From assembly GCA_964036315.1 (NCBI GenBank), contig OZ038496.1:14742423-14806422 (forward strand): a stretch of DNA of 64,000 nt. Reading direction: 5' to 3'. Below, one piece after another: positions 1 through 11,417 of the stretch (within the stretch, counting starts at the first letter, position 1; each line of letters starts with the position of its first letter). Both the position numbers and the translations under genes were made by a program. Origin of the DNA: Acanthosepion esculentum. Taxonomy: Eukaryota > Mollusca > Cephalopoda > Sepiida > Sepiidae. The notes under the pieces were generated by a model. The model did no database searches and had not been told where the DNA came from. It worked only from the letters and a program-made list of their open reading frames with translations.

Positions 1-260
1 CAAATTCGGAGAAGAAAGTTGAGAGGTGCTTTGTAACGTATATAAATGCAGGTAGAAACAAGCAAATGTTGTTAAGGTAGCAAGGGTTACAAAGCACTGC
101 CCAGGCCCCCCAATCATGCTTGCCCCACTTAGTTGGTGGTTTTGGGTAGTACACATCAGCCCTGCATATACATTTAGTCAGTTTATCATTATAATCCATT
201 GTATTATAATTCTGATTCTTCCTTAGTTAATTAGGCACTGTCATTACCTTAGATAAATAA
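1..260. other. No feature recognised
   Basis: AT-rich sequence with no exon, RNA gene or known element ending that I can support. Confidence 0.5.
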
Positions 261-744
261 TGAACCATTCCATTTTGGTTGTGTGGACAGATGGAAGAAA
301 AAGATATTTTAAAGACACTGTTTGGTTTTAGTGAGAAAGAAAGAAAGAAAAAGAAAGAAAAATAAAGAAAGATAGATAGATAGAAAGAGAATGAAAGTGA
401 AGCTAGAGGAGGAAATAATACTCTCACATGTTTAATGTCTGCTTCAGTAAAATGGAAAATCTTGTCAATTTTGAATCTTTTGACCCTAACACATTTCAAT
501 CAGTTTACCAAATTCAGAGAGTTCAAAAGAACTGATAAGATTCAAATTTAAAAAAAAACTTTTTAGATTTGATATTACTTATATTATATTGATATTACTT
601 ATATTATATTAATATTACTTATATCTTGAAAGGATCAATTGATAGATTTATTTTTATGGCTTATCAATTCTTTGTGGCTTATTTAAACCTGAAAGATATT
701 TTTGGATTTTAATAATAGTTTTTCTTAGGTGAATTTTGCATTAA
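261..744. repeat. Direct duplication A, copy 1
   Basis: About 484 bp nearly identical, in the same orientation, to 2847-3335. It includes a GAAA/GATA microsatellite (about 335-395) whose length differs between copies, and ends inside a SINE tail. The pair lies about 2.6 kb apart and brackets a second duplicated pair. Confidence 0.9.
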
Positions 745-811
745 CAATTTTTTGAGAATAACAATAATTTTTCCAGATACAAGTCCTACTGTTTAACCCA
801 TAGATGGGGAG
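636..811 (-). mobile_element. 5'-truncated SINE, 3' part
   Basis: Read on the minus strand this matches the 3' portion of the SINE copies at 55.4 and 55.9 kb: the AGCTATGGGTTAA-like block, a block near CTTGTATC, and the tail with AAAATATTTTCTGGC- and TTGATAAGCC-like motifs. The 5S- and tRNA-related head is absent. Confidence 0.7.
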
Positions 812-1178
812 GATTGATTGAGTGATTTGTTCTTTTGGCTTATCAACTCATTTTTAGGCTATTTAAAGTCAGAAAATATTTTTAGATAGTAAGAATCTTT
901 TTGAAGATGATAATCATCTACAGATACAAGTTCCTTTAATTAATCCATAGCTGGGGGGAAATCTGGTTGAGACATATTTTTCCAAGGGTATTTCTGCATA
1001 AGTGAATATAATGAACATGACCGGAATTTGAACTCAGCTCCCTGATTTCCAATCCTGAGCCGTTATCCATTACACAATCTGCATACAAGCTTACAGCACC
1101 TGGTATTCCCATGTGGTAACCCATCTAGGTATGGACCAGGCTTGATGTTGCTTAACTATGATGATTGTACAAGATCTG
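812..1178 (-). mobile_element. Chimeric 5S rRNA-tRNA SINE, full-length-like
   Basis: On the minus strand the element begins with about 75 bp resembling the internal promoter half of 5S rRNA (GTTAAGCAACATC, then a CTAGATGGGT block and a TACCAGGTGCTGT block). A tRNA-related part follows, with A-box-like GTGTAATGGATAA and B-box-like GAGTTCAAATTCC. A conserved body (TATTCACTTATGC, CCCAGCTATGG-like) and a tail with TTGATAAGCC-like motifs complete it. The same order occurs at 55355-55730 and 61125-61476. Transcription by RNA polymerase III is the expected mode for such heads; mobility would depend on a partner LINE. No coding potential. Confidence 0.8.
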
Positions 1179-1189
1179 GTGCTTCAACA

Positions 1190-1333
1190 TGACATGGCCA
1201 TTAGCCAGCTGGCGGGAGGTGGATTCATATCTTTCTCAAGAATATTTGTGTGTAAGTGAATGTAAAGAACCCAACTGGAATTTGAACTTGGCTCTCAGAG
1301 TTGGTATCTATTACACCAACCGCACATCCACTA
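1190..1333 (-). mobile_element. SINE fragment, tRNA-related head and body
   Basis: Minus-strand copy of the same SINE family: tRNA-like head with a GGTTGGTGTAAT-like A box and a CAAATTCC B box, followed by the body as far as the CCTCCCGCCAGC block. It lacks both the 5S part and the tail. Confidence 0.7.
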
Positions 1334-1961
1334 TCTTTAAAGGACATGCCATATTAATTATAATGATATCTGATGCATTTGTTTATACACAAAAATATGA
1401 AATGTTATGTCCGAATATGGATTCTCCAATATTCATGACATTGTTACTTTTAAATGTTTTAATAGAGTGGGCTGATGTAACTCACTTTTTTTTAATAGTA
1501 ACTCTTCAAACAGTGAATTATGAAAGTCCAGTTCTCTGAAAGGCCATATGAAGTCAAAAGACATCGGCTTAAAGCATTGAACAGATTATCACAGTAAATC
1601 CTAATCCATCCCATCTCTCTCAAAAGCCACCAAAGTTTACGCAGTGGATCATCTTGTAAATGTCTCCACCTTTATTCTGCTAATTAAATGATATTTCATA
1701 TGCCATTGACATTAACTCATATGATATACACAGGGGGCCAGGGCAAGAGTCTCATGCTCCCCAATCTATGATACCCCCCCCCCAAATCTTTAGTATACAT
1801 AAAAAGTGCATTTTGCTTTGATTTAAATACAGAATAAATATCAGAGTATATACAGAGCTGGTACAAGCACCTCATACGCTGCCCCTCAAATCTATGATAT
1901 GGGGCCCCCCACTCTCCTACATCTCTATTTTCATAAGTGTTATACACTGTGCCTTTCAACA
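1334..1961. other. No gene recognised
   Basis: AT-rich. It contains a run of ten C near 1773 but no exon or element end that I can support. Confidence 0.5.
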
Positions 1962-2173
1962 TTAATGGGTATATCCCAATCCTCATAAATACGTTGGACA
2001 CTAATGTAAGTGGGGGTAATATGCTGTTTAAGCAGTCCACCACTAGCAGTGGTTTACCTACTTCACGCTGCTGGCGAGTATTGTATTTTGTTGATGTTAT
2101 AAAGATTACCAATTTCATTTCCAACCTCTGTTTTGTTTATTCCTCATTCAGTAACCATTTCTAGGTTACAACA
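1962..2173. repeat. Direct duplication B, copy 1
   Basis: About 212 bp with a close second copy at 2461-2672 in the same orientation. Both contain the block TTCACGCTGCTGGCGAG and end at TTCTAGGTTACAACA. Unknown dispersed or tandem unit. Confidence 0.9.
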
Positions 2174-2460
2174 CTACCAAAGGATGAAAAACTTTTGTGA
2201 ATTTTGACATCATTCTGGGGTCGTTTTTTTTGTTGTTCAAATCCATGAATTTGTTTTGCTCATGGTAAGTCTTGAAAAAAACACTACATAAAATTCACTA
2301 TTTTTTATCCTTAATGTTGACCTTGTTAAATGTCTTCAACATTTTAACAAGAAAATCTCAAGTTGATGTTATTGCTGCAAAACATTGTTGATTTATTTAA
2401 GTATTCAGTGTAATAAGACAGAGCTAAGAAGTATATATATTATATGCTGTACCTATGAAG

Positions 2461-2672
2461 ACTAATAGGTATGTCCCAATCCTGATACATACGTTGGACA
2501 GTATTGTAAGTGGGGTAATATGATGTCTATGTAGTCCACCACTAGCAGTGGTTTACCTACTTCACGCTGCTGGCGAGTATTGTATTTTGTTGATGTTATA
2601 AAGATTACCAATTTCATTTCCAACCTCTGTTTTGGTTATTTCTCATTCAGTAACCATTTCTAGGTTACAACA
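2461..2672. repeat. Direct duplication B, copy 2
   Basis: Second copy of 1962-2173, with a few substitutions and small indels. The 290 bp between the copies is AT-rich and featureless. Confidence 0.9.
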
Positions 2673-2846
2673 ATAAGGTAGTATTCATATAAAATACAAA
2701 TTTTATTGTAACTAAATTAGGTACAATAATGGATCATATGGGATATAGGTGAACAATTCAACTAGAAAAATTGAAAATAGATACAATGTATAAATACAAA
2801 TTAGAGATATGTCATAATAAATCATTCCATCTTAGTCACAAAATAG

Positions 2847-3335
2847 TGAACCATTCCATTTTGGTTGTGTGGAAAGATGGAAGAAAAAGATATGTTAAAG
2901 ACACTGTTTGGTTTTAGTGAGAAAGAAAGAAAGAAAAAGAAAGAAAGAAAAAAGAAAGAAAGAAAGATAGATAGAAAGAGAAAGAAAGAGAAGCTAGAGG
3001 AGGAAATAATACTCTCACATGTTTAATGTCTGCTTCAGTAAAATGGAAAATCTTGTCAATTTTGAATCTTTTGACCCTAACACATTTCAATCAGTTTACC
3101 AAATTCAGAGAGTTCAAAAGAACTGATAAGATTCAAATTTAAAAAAAAACTTTTTAGATTTGATATTACTTATATTATATTGATATTACTTATATTATAT
3201 TGATATTACTTATATCTTGAAAGGATCAATTGATAGATTTATTTTTATGGCTTATCAATTCTTTGTGGCTTATTTAAACCTGAAAGATATTTTTGGATTT
3301 TAAGAATAGTTTTTCTTAGGTGAATTTTGCATTAA
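2847..3335. repeat. Direct duplication A, copy 2
   Basis: Same-orientation copy of 261-744. The GAAA microsatellite (about 2924-2993) is a little longer here. The ATATTACTTATATT-type short repeat around 3165-3215 is present in both copies. Confidence 0.9.
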
Positions 3336-3697
3336 GTCAAAAATTAATTTTGATCAGAAAACTAAAACAAGAAAACCTTAAAAGTTTCTCACATTCTACC
3401 AGTATTGAATAATTTAATCAAACTTGTTGACAATATCCAATTTGAACTATAATATTAGGTTCAAGTAAGGACTCTTCATTATTTATAATTGAAATTTGGA
3501 TCATTGTTTAAATATTTATGCCAGTTGTCTTTTGTAGTCATGATTCTGTGAAGAAGGATAAACAGCTTGAAAGAATTATCACCTTATCCTTGCAACCATA
3601 ACAGAGGTAGTATGAGTGTGGGTGAATAGGTTGTTTTTGTTATACACATCAGCAGTCACCAAGATTTTGTGGGGGGTTTCACTGACAAAGTGGTAGA

Positions 3698-4120
3698 AAT
3701 TAGCTTTGTGCTGACAGAGATAAAAGCATACTTAAACGTACAGAAATAACAGAAAAAGCATGGTAAATTGTATGTTAAATAAAGATTAAAGATAATAAAA
3801 ATACTCCCAGCATGCAACAAAAGCTTTTCTTGCTGGAAATACAGACATTAAATTCAATCTCTTCACCATGAACCTTGGTACAGGCAACACGTGTCCAACT
3901 TCTCTCTGTGATAATGCTTGTAATACTACAAAGTAAATTCTCCCTTTTATCACATGTACCATAAAACAATTAAACCTAAACAATACACACAAATATAGAC
4001 ACAAAAAATATAAATAAATTGTATGAAAATAACATACAATTTAGCATGCTTTTCCTGTTATTTCTGTATGTTTCATTTCCTGTCAAGTATGTTTTTATCT
4101 CCATGAACATGAGGCTAATT
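3698..4120. repeat. Fold-back (inverted repeat) element
   Basis: The left arm (about 3698-3777) and right arm (about 4031-4120) are reverse complements over about 80-90 bp, including ACAGAAATAACAG and AAAGCATG and the AAATTGTATGTTA block. The loop is about 250 bp without coding sense. This fits a MITE-like or fold-back element; target-site duplications were not resolved. Confidence 0.65.
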
Positions 4121-4147
4121 ATTGCTGCTATGATGTGAGTAAATGTC

Positions 4148-4545
4148 CTACAACATTTTAGTGATTTCCAGCATGCATAAGAAAAGCAATCTATTCACCC
4201 ACAAATTCCACAAGTGAGAAGTACAAGAAAAGAAATAGCTAGCATAGAACTTATGGTTACATCTAACCAATTCAACTATAAATTGATGAGAACATACCAC
4301 CAATATTGTACTGCACTTAAATTTATAAAGTCTAGGTACCATAGAGGAGGGTTCATCTGAACATTTACCATGAAGGTATTTATAGAACAGGCACAAGGAA
4401 GCTACATTACGGTGATGGGGAAAAATGACTGAAGTCAAGATGCCAGGTGAGGATCAATAACATTGCAGATTCTTCTTTGGGTTTTATCAAGAATCTCTAA
4501 ATATATAGCAGGAAATTCTGACCAGATGTGGCAGCAATATTCAAA
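4148..4545 (-). pseudogene. LINE reverse transcriptase, C-terminal remnant
   Basis: On the minus strand a decayed open frame reads FEYCCHIWSEFPAIYLEILD, then TQRRICNVIDPHLAS, and after a frame change HRNVASLCLFYKYLHGKCSDE, YKFKCST, and a garbled LWN block. This order (thumb, connection, terminal LWNSLP region) is typical of the end of ORF2 in jockey/CR1-like non-LTR retrotransposons. Frameshifts and a damaged LWNSLP motif mark it as dead. The 5' part of the element is missing, as is usual for LINE insertions. Confidence 0.75.
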
Positions 4546-5019
4546 GCATCAATGAAAGGTAGATTTATAAATATGTTAGACAGATCCTGGAGAGAAAAAT
4601 TGTCTAGCATGAAACAGTGAGCCAACTTTCTTAACAGCAGACCTAGCATGCTGACTTTTATACATATATATAAATAAATCCATTATTAGTGTTCTTTTTC
4701 TAATAATATGGCAGGTAGATAATATGAGGACTGTTGGCAGACTGACTCAGTAGGCTGGGTACCAATCAGTCTTAGTTGTTAGTTCTACAGTACAATCTTA
4801 GTCTGTAAAGTCTGAGAACATCCAGATGCCATCTTGTAATGTTGCATCATAAAAAATGACATCCTAGTTTTAAGAATATGATTCCTGAAAACGTTTTCCA
4901 TATAGAAAAGATATTAATAGTAAATTAAAATATCATTAATGGATCTTAATTAGAGCAAATAAATTTTTAAATGATTGCAATAAAAATGGAGATATTAAAA
5001 ACAAGTAGATTTAATTTTA
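4546..5019. other. No gene recognised
   Basis: AT-rich sequence following the LINE remnant; its first part may be more decayed LINE. Nothing else is supportable. Confidence 0.4.
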
Positions 5020-5262
5020 ATTTCTATTCAACCCTATCTAGATAATTTAAAGGTAATTTCAAATATTTTGGATTGTACGAATAATTTTCCTGATACAAGT
5101 CTTACTATTTAATCCATAGCTGGAGTGAGGAGGAGATGGATTCATACCTTTCTCAATGGTATATATGTGTACGCGAATATAAGAAACCTGACTGGATTTT
5201 GAACTCAACTCTCCAATTCCTCATTGTAAGCCCCTATCCATTACACCACCTGCACATCCCAA
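5020..5262 (-). mobile_element. SINE, tRNA-headed copy
   Basis: On the minus strand: GGTGGTGTAATGGATA (A-box-like), GAGTTCAAAATCC (B-box-like), body with the AGCTATGG-like block, and a decayed tail. Unlike the copies at 0.8, 55.4 and 61.1 kb, no 5S-related sequence precedes the tRNA head. Confidence 0.75.
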
Positions 5263-5549
5263 ATACAAGAGGTAAGAATAAAAAATATATATAATTATCA
5301 TGAAAAATTTAAATAAAATAAACAAATTGGTTCAGGAAAATGATAGTTTCCCTCAACCATTTTGTTTTTCAATCTACCCTTTTACGTTAATTAGAAACTT
5401 TTTATTATTCTTTCTTCTTGTTTTTAAGATGCCAATTTTTATTGCAATCTGTGGTGGGTAACCACATAGTTATATGCTAATGGAGATTATCTCCCTTGAC
5501 TAAAGAACTCTCCTTGTCTAATAATAATAATAAGACTGGTTACAATTTG

Positions 5550-5760
5550 TTTCTGAGCACACTCCTCTGTCAAGACAGCTGGCCAAAGCTTCTTACAAAA
5601 GCCTGCTCTTTTGTTTATACTGCAACTATACTGAGCAGACCTTAGTTACAGTTTCTGGAAGACAGTGAATAATCTGGAATGATCAGTTTTTCCAACAAGG
5701 CCAGTATGCCCAAACTCGTGATTACTTACGTGTGAGCACAAACATTGACGGCATCAGAAC
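5550..5760. repeat. Dispersed repeat R, copy 1
   Basis: Shares blocks such as TTTATACTGCAACTAT, GAGCAGAC and TTAGTTACAGTTTCTGG, and the following ATAATCT block, with about 62260-62450. The family is not recognised. The first part (5263-5549) is AT-rich with an (AAT)n run and holds nothing else. Confidence 0.6.
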
Positions 5761-5819
5761 AGTTCCATCTACCCAATTTCACTCACAAGGCTTGGGTCAG
5801 TCCGTGGTATGGTTTTCAG

Positions 5820-5930
5820 GTACTTTCAAAAGGTGCTGTGCACTGGGTTTGCTTCCCCAGTTCAGATTTGAACTTGGGTCGCATGATCAGAAGGTTTTAC
5901 TCACTCGGCTACACACTTCTACTCTAAATC
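5820..5930 (-). repeat. tRNA-derived SINE or tRNA pseudogene
   Basis: On the minus strand TAGCCGAGTGAGTAA fits a class II-like A box and AAGTTCAAATC fits a B box, about 30 bases apart. No cloverleaf with intact stems was found, so a tRNA-derived SINE head is more likely than a functional tRNA. Confidence 0.5.
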
Positions 5931-6317
5931 ACTATGAATAGTATTTATTTTTGTATTAAACTATTTTAAGCTAAATAAAGCTTCCTAAGCTACACGACTC
6001 TCCTGTGTTACACAATCATTAAATTTTGTACCCCTTTTAAAGTCTGTATACTACAAAACTCTAATCTTGTATTCATGTATGTGTTCCCAAAATACAGCTT
6101 AAACAATATATATAACACCTCAACTAATTTAGGAGCATATCATACCTTAAATCCCTGCCAAGTGAAGTGCAAAATTTCATTAAAATTAGACATGGAGTTC
6201 TTGGAGCTGGGGCCATTTTTATGGTATTTTTAATAGAAAATTCAGTATTTGTTTTCAGTACAAATTCTTACATCAATCCACAGATATAAACAAACACTTG
6301 TATTTTATATTCCAACT

Positions 6318-6420
6318 AGGGCATCTCGGTGTGGTGTAATGTTTAGTAAGCTTGTTTTGCTAGAACAATTATGAATGAGAAGTGATTCCAATCCTCACTG
6401 GGTGCCCCATAATTTCGACC
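6318..6420 (+). repeat. tRNA-like SINE head, degenerate
   Basis: GTGTGGTGTAATG and GTGATTCCAATCC are spaced like the A and B boxes of tRNA-related SINEs, within otherwise unique sequence. The call rests only on the boxes. Confidence 0.4.
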
Positions 6421-8199
6421 TTGGACCACATATAAGCTATGCTTAGAAAATCAATATTATATTAAAACTATTATGTGTGTAAAATTAATAAACATGCATG
6501 ATACATTATAGCAACATTATTACATAAATTTAAATATACATAATACAACATTTATTTATACAATTCACTACATTACATTAGAAATATCTTACATGCTTGG
6601 CAAGTACTTGATAGGTGCAGATACTATGTGTGTGTGTGTCACTGTAAAACGTAATCTGTATGGCTGAAAAATCATGTCACATGGCATCATGGTAAATAAA
6701 TAAATAGATTCATGCTGGCTTGCTGCTGTTAAATATTTTGAAATAAATATGAGGAAGAAACAAGTATGTATAATGAAAAATACGATTATTATTTTGAAAA
6801 ATTACCTAGAAAAAATGAAACCAAGTGCACAAAAAGGAGGCATCCATACTTTACAATATTTCAATAAATATGAATCTCCCTAAGTAGACGATTGTTGTTT
6901 TTTTTTTTATTTCCTTTGGAATGACATTCATTTTTTAAAATTATAATGCGGTAAATACTAAAATTGGTATAATGGTACAAAGGCTACTATTACTTGAATG
7001 AAAAGACCATTAATGTGATATCGGCTTGCAATGCCATTTAAAAAAAATGTAAACTTTTTCCTGCAGAGCAATGTTTATATTAAATTAAAGCAAGTTTATA
7101 GGCATAGAACAATGACAGTCTATGTCATTCTGGTATTGTTTATTGTTCTTTTTGAAAGTCTTTTGCTTGATAAATTAATGTCTGTCATTGAATTTCCAGT
7201 TGAATTTCATTAAGAAAAATAATGTAAAGCAGCCAATACACCATTGTTTGTCTAATTGCCAAATACATCTATCAAATACACTCATCATTTTATATCATGA
7301 GCTGTTTTTAAAAGGAACACAATGGCTTTATGGGTAGTCTAGTATATAAATGAATTTTTCAACGAAAAGAGTAACCCTCTAATATTCTTTGATTTCTAAC
7401 AAGAACAAAGAAATGAATGAATAAATGAATGAAAAATAGAAAATGAGAAAAAAAAGAATATTGTCTGCTTCCAATGAAGCAAAAAAATGGACACTAAATA
7501 TCATTTAAAAAGCTAAAGCCATTACTTCAGCAATTATTCCAGTATTTTGTGAATTAAAATGGCTGACATTTTTTCCCCAAATTGAACTGACTTAGACAAG
7601 AAGGAAATATCTAATAATAATAATCTTAGGTGCAATATTGTTATACTGTACCTTTTGCTTTTCAGTAGCCATCTGGTAATTAATCTGTTTCCTTCAACAT
7701 TATCAACTTTACTGTGGCAAGAAAAGAAATTTAAAAAATTGAAATGGAGCAAATGAGTTTAACCTTGTCACAAACAGACTTTTTTCTTTGAAGGAGAAAG
7801 CATAAAAAGTAATATCAATATTACCTTTATTTGTTACGAAATGAAGCATTATCAATAATTATTAATTTGTATTATAGCTTTAAAACAGACATATTAAAAA
7901 TACATATTAATATAGATATTTTTTTTATACACTAATATATTTATATACTAATATCAATATTTTTTAATATACTAATCCACAATAGGATATTTAAGTTGCT
8001 TAGAAGAACCATAATTTGTCAAGACTTGGATCCAGTGTTTTGCAGAACAGGCTAGGGTTAAAAAATTGAAAGACAACCAGAGGAGAGGAAAATGAAATAA
8101 TTGACCCCTTGCTAGCTTCAGCAGGTTGTGAAGTTATGATGAATATTTTTGTTATGGCATATACCAAACATTTGGAGAATTTGATTTTCGTCGAAATTT
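6421..8199. other. No gene recognised
   Basis: AT-rich stretch with a short TG run near 6630 and poly-T near 6897. No exon of the channel tail, RNA gene or element boundary is visible. Confidence 0.5.
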
Positions 8200-9110
8200 C
8201 AGAAATTATAAAAAAGAATTTGACAACTGATCATGTGTTGTAGAACAACACAATACAACAATAAGCCAAGCCACTCAAGGTAAAGAGTTACCATGTGTTG
8301 TCGTATGAGTGTAAGAAAGGGCAAGAAGTAAAGATCATGGTGGTTGGTTATGCAGGAAAGGTAACAGTTAATCTTAGACTTGAAGAGGTCAAGATTATAG
8401 TGATTGGGAAAACATCCTTCCAGGAGTTTCTGTTCCACAAAGCATCAGTTCTTGGGAAGAATCTGTCCAAATGGAACTTACTTCTTACTAATGGAATACA
8501 AAGGGATTGGGGATGATTCATCTTTGTGTATGTGGCATGGTGGTGGTCTCAGTTGTAAAGGTCATGGCCGGTGGGACTAAAGGAGTGTACCTCATTAGAA
8601 CACATGCCATGAAAATAACAGTAGAGCAACAAGAGGCTTGCGGCATTTCATCTATGGGAAAGGGGTTGTAGGGTGGAAAATATTTCACCCACAAGGCCAG
8701 ATATATGCTTTTGAACTCTATCACGTTAGAAGAGTGAGGACTGGGTAGTTCCAGGCAAGATATGGCAGCAATACTCCATTTTTGGTCTGATCTGGCTCTT
8801 GCAAAAATAGATATATAGCAGGGGGTGTGGTACAATTAACCAACCATATTAATAGGAGAGTGAGGACTGGGTAGTTCCAGGCAAGATATGGCAGCAATAC
8901 TCCATTTTTGGTCTGATCTGGCTCTTGCAAAAATAGATATATTGCAGGGGGTGTGGTACAATTAACCAACCATATTAATAGGAGAGTGAGGACTGGGTAG
9001 TTCCAGGCAAGATATGGCAGCAATACTTCATTTTTGGTCTGATCTGGCTCTTGCAAAAATAGATATATAGCAGGGGGGGCGGTAAAATTAACCAACCATA
9101 TTCCCACCAT
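8200..9110 (-). pseudogene. LINE ORF2 C-terminal remnant with internal 126-bp triplication
   Basis: Reading leftward on the minus strand, several frames give KSQIRPKMEYCCHILPGTTQ (RT thumb; functional relatives read SQxRPxMEYCxHxWAG), then a decayed connection with CSTVIFMACVLMRYT, and finally EGCFPNHYNLDLFKSKINCY, the usual end of the ORF. The thumb segment is present three times with a 126-bp period (starts near 8732, 8858 and 8984). The three units are almost identical, so the tandem event is younger than the LINE decay. The 3' flank of this LINE recurs at 62985-63130. Confidence 0.75.
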
Positions 9111-10653
9111 CTGTAGCAGTGGATTGGATATATAAGCTCCACTTGAGATCTAGGGAGAGCTTAAGTTCAAATAGGTGTTCAAGGCAATGGGGCCTCCTTG
9201 AGAGAACACCTATCCATCATGATAGGTGAGAGTTCATGGTGTCATATTACTACTTTGGATTTTACAAGACAGTCCTTTCCCCATTGAGCCACCTGGCCTG
9301 GATCAGAAGACAGATGAGCTGCTAGGTTCTGGTCTTCCAGATGTTAGAAGGTGAACCTGTAACTGTTATAACATCTGCATAGATACTCATTAATGATGAG
9401 AGTATGCTTTTAGGCAGACCATTGATTTACAGTAGAAAGTGGATGGAACCATGGAGATAACCCTGTGGAATATCATCATTGATCTTTTTTCAATCAATTT
9501 GCTCCAAGAAAGGTGACAATGTCACTAAGACACAAGGAGCTACTGGGAATGAGAGAAAATGAAAAGATTTTAAAAGGGACAAGTAATCTTGTTTATTTAT
9601 TGTTCTCTCTCCTTGATAGTGTTTTTTTTCCTCATATTCTCTAACAATCAGTAACCCCTTCTTTCTTTGTAGATTTATTGCCTTGCTGGGTGAGAAATGA
9701 TAAAACAAATACATAGGTTTTTATATGTTTGATTTTAAAGCTATAATAACATTTTGTACTCCACATAAATTATTGTACTTTTGTCTTAAGTTTTTAGTTG
9801 CTTTTAATTACAGTTTTACTCAGGCTGTCGATCTACAGCAATGAGTAGACAACACTGGTTGGAAATAAAGAATAAACCGTTGATAAGAATTTGAATTCCC
9901 TCTTGCCTTAGAGAATCTTGGTTTGGCACATAAGAGTTTTAAACAGTTACATTTTCAGCAAACAATTAAAATAAAAAAAAGGACACACACATTAACAAAA
10001 AACCCATTTTCAAACGCAAACAAAACCAGTAAACAAAATATAAATTTACTTATACAACTATATTCTTGTATATTTGACTTTCTTTATGCCATTTTGTTTA
10101 TTTAATACCAAAGTTGTTCAAATTTCATAGCTGAAACATTGCCATTAATTTTTGACTAGTTTTCTTTCTATCTTACTTTGTTGCTTGTTCATACTTCATA
10201 GTCATAAGTTGTTTGAATTTCTTAATGACACGCTGTCATTTTTAATTTTTGACAATTTTTTTTTCATTTTTATCTCATAAGTGTAAGGAAGTGGTTGGTC
10301 CTCTACCCACCATCTAAACTCATCATATTGGGAGGAAATGAAGACAGGTAATTAATTACTTTCTTGGTCAAAATTAAAAAATTAACTCTCAAAGTCCTTG
10401 AGACTAAGTTGTTTACATACAATAAACCATTGGTTTATTGTGGTTTCTTTGGAGAAAAAAAGCTTTTCAAGAAAACATCTGCTTTTTTTTATTTTTATTT
10501 TAAAAATACCAACATATTCCCCAGTGTGCTTATAAGAAGAACATTTTTTAGAAAATTTGGCCATCAAAAAAAAAAAAATGGCTAAAGGTGATGTGATTTT
10601 GAAATTAATGATCAAGTATCCCTGGTGAGGGGCCAGCATGTTGGGTTCCTATA
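9111..10653. other. No gene recognised
   Basis: AT-rich. A possible tRNA-like stretch on the minus strand near 9245-9300 (GTGGCTCAATGGGG) is too weak to call. Homopolymer A/T tracts occur at 9965-9990 and 10565-10580. Confidence 0.4.
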
Positions 10654-11080
10654 CAGTGATACCTCAGCTTAAGTCGTTTCACGTTAAGTCATTCCTGAAG
10701 ATACATTGTTTTTTTAAAAATATTATCTGGAAAAATAAAACTCGCCTTAAATCATTTTACTCAAGTTTGTTTTGGATTCCGGGATGAATCCGATATCAAT
10801 GAATAACAAACGCCAGGAATGGATAAGGAAAATAAATGTATTAACGTAATAATACAAACTGGTAATACGGGTTAGTAGATCCAGGAATGCGGGTTAGTAG
10901 CAATAATATATATACAATCTTGGTATTGAAGTATCGCGGTATGACTCCTTACTGAGTCTAGGTGCTCACTAACTGTGACGCTTATGCTACCCTCCTCTAT
11001 TACAGACTGTCCGGGTATTCACTGGTAGTAGTATATGTATACCTCGTGTGAGTCTATTTGTGTAAAAAGGGGAGACCCCT

Positions 11081-11082
<2 letters not shown>

Positions 11083-11142
<60 letters not shown>
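11083..11142. repeat. (TA)n microsatellite
   Basis: About 60 bp of alternating TA inside the pogo relic. Confidence 0.98.
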
Positions 11143-11148
<6 letters not shown>

Positions 11149-11324
11149 CATAATAAAGTATGTTCAGCAAAAGGTCTTACTTCAAATTCCTGCTGACAGG
11201 CGTTACTCGTGCGTTGTTTTCAGTTCCAACACCGATTTTAAATTCAAACTTGTTTACATTTGTGCTCTGCCATTGACGTTCTTTCAATTACATTTCAATT
11301 GTGATTTAGAATACATTTTTGCCC

Positions 11325-11417
11325 ATGGCTTCGAAGAAAAGTCCCAGTGCAACTGGTAATGCTAAGCGTAAGGCTATATTGTTGGAAGATAAGGAGGAAA
11401 TTAATTATTTTATTTAG
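11325..11417 (+). pseudogene. Truncated pogo/Tigger transposase start
   Basis: An ATG opens 30 codons, MASKKSPSATG then AKRKAILLEDKEEI, ending at TAG. The MASKxKxxT...K opening followed by a KxxILxxxEK-like helix start resembles the N-terminal DNA-binding domain of Tigger transposases. The DDE catalytic domain is absent, so the copy cannot mobilise itself. Confidence 0.6.

Noticed and set aside
1717..2124. 135-codon minus-strand open frame as a gene
   Set aside because: Overlaps duplicated repeat B and a C homopolymer; no recognisable domain and no splice context.
5820..5930. Functional tRNA gene
   Set aside because: A and B boxes are visible, but no complete set of stems or credible anticodon arm.
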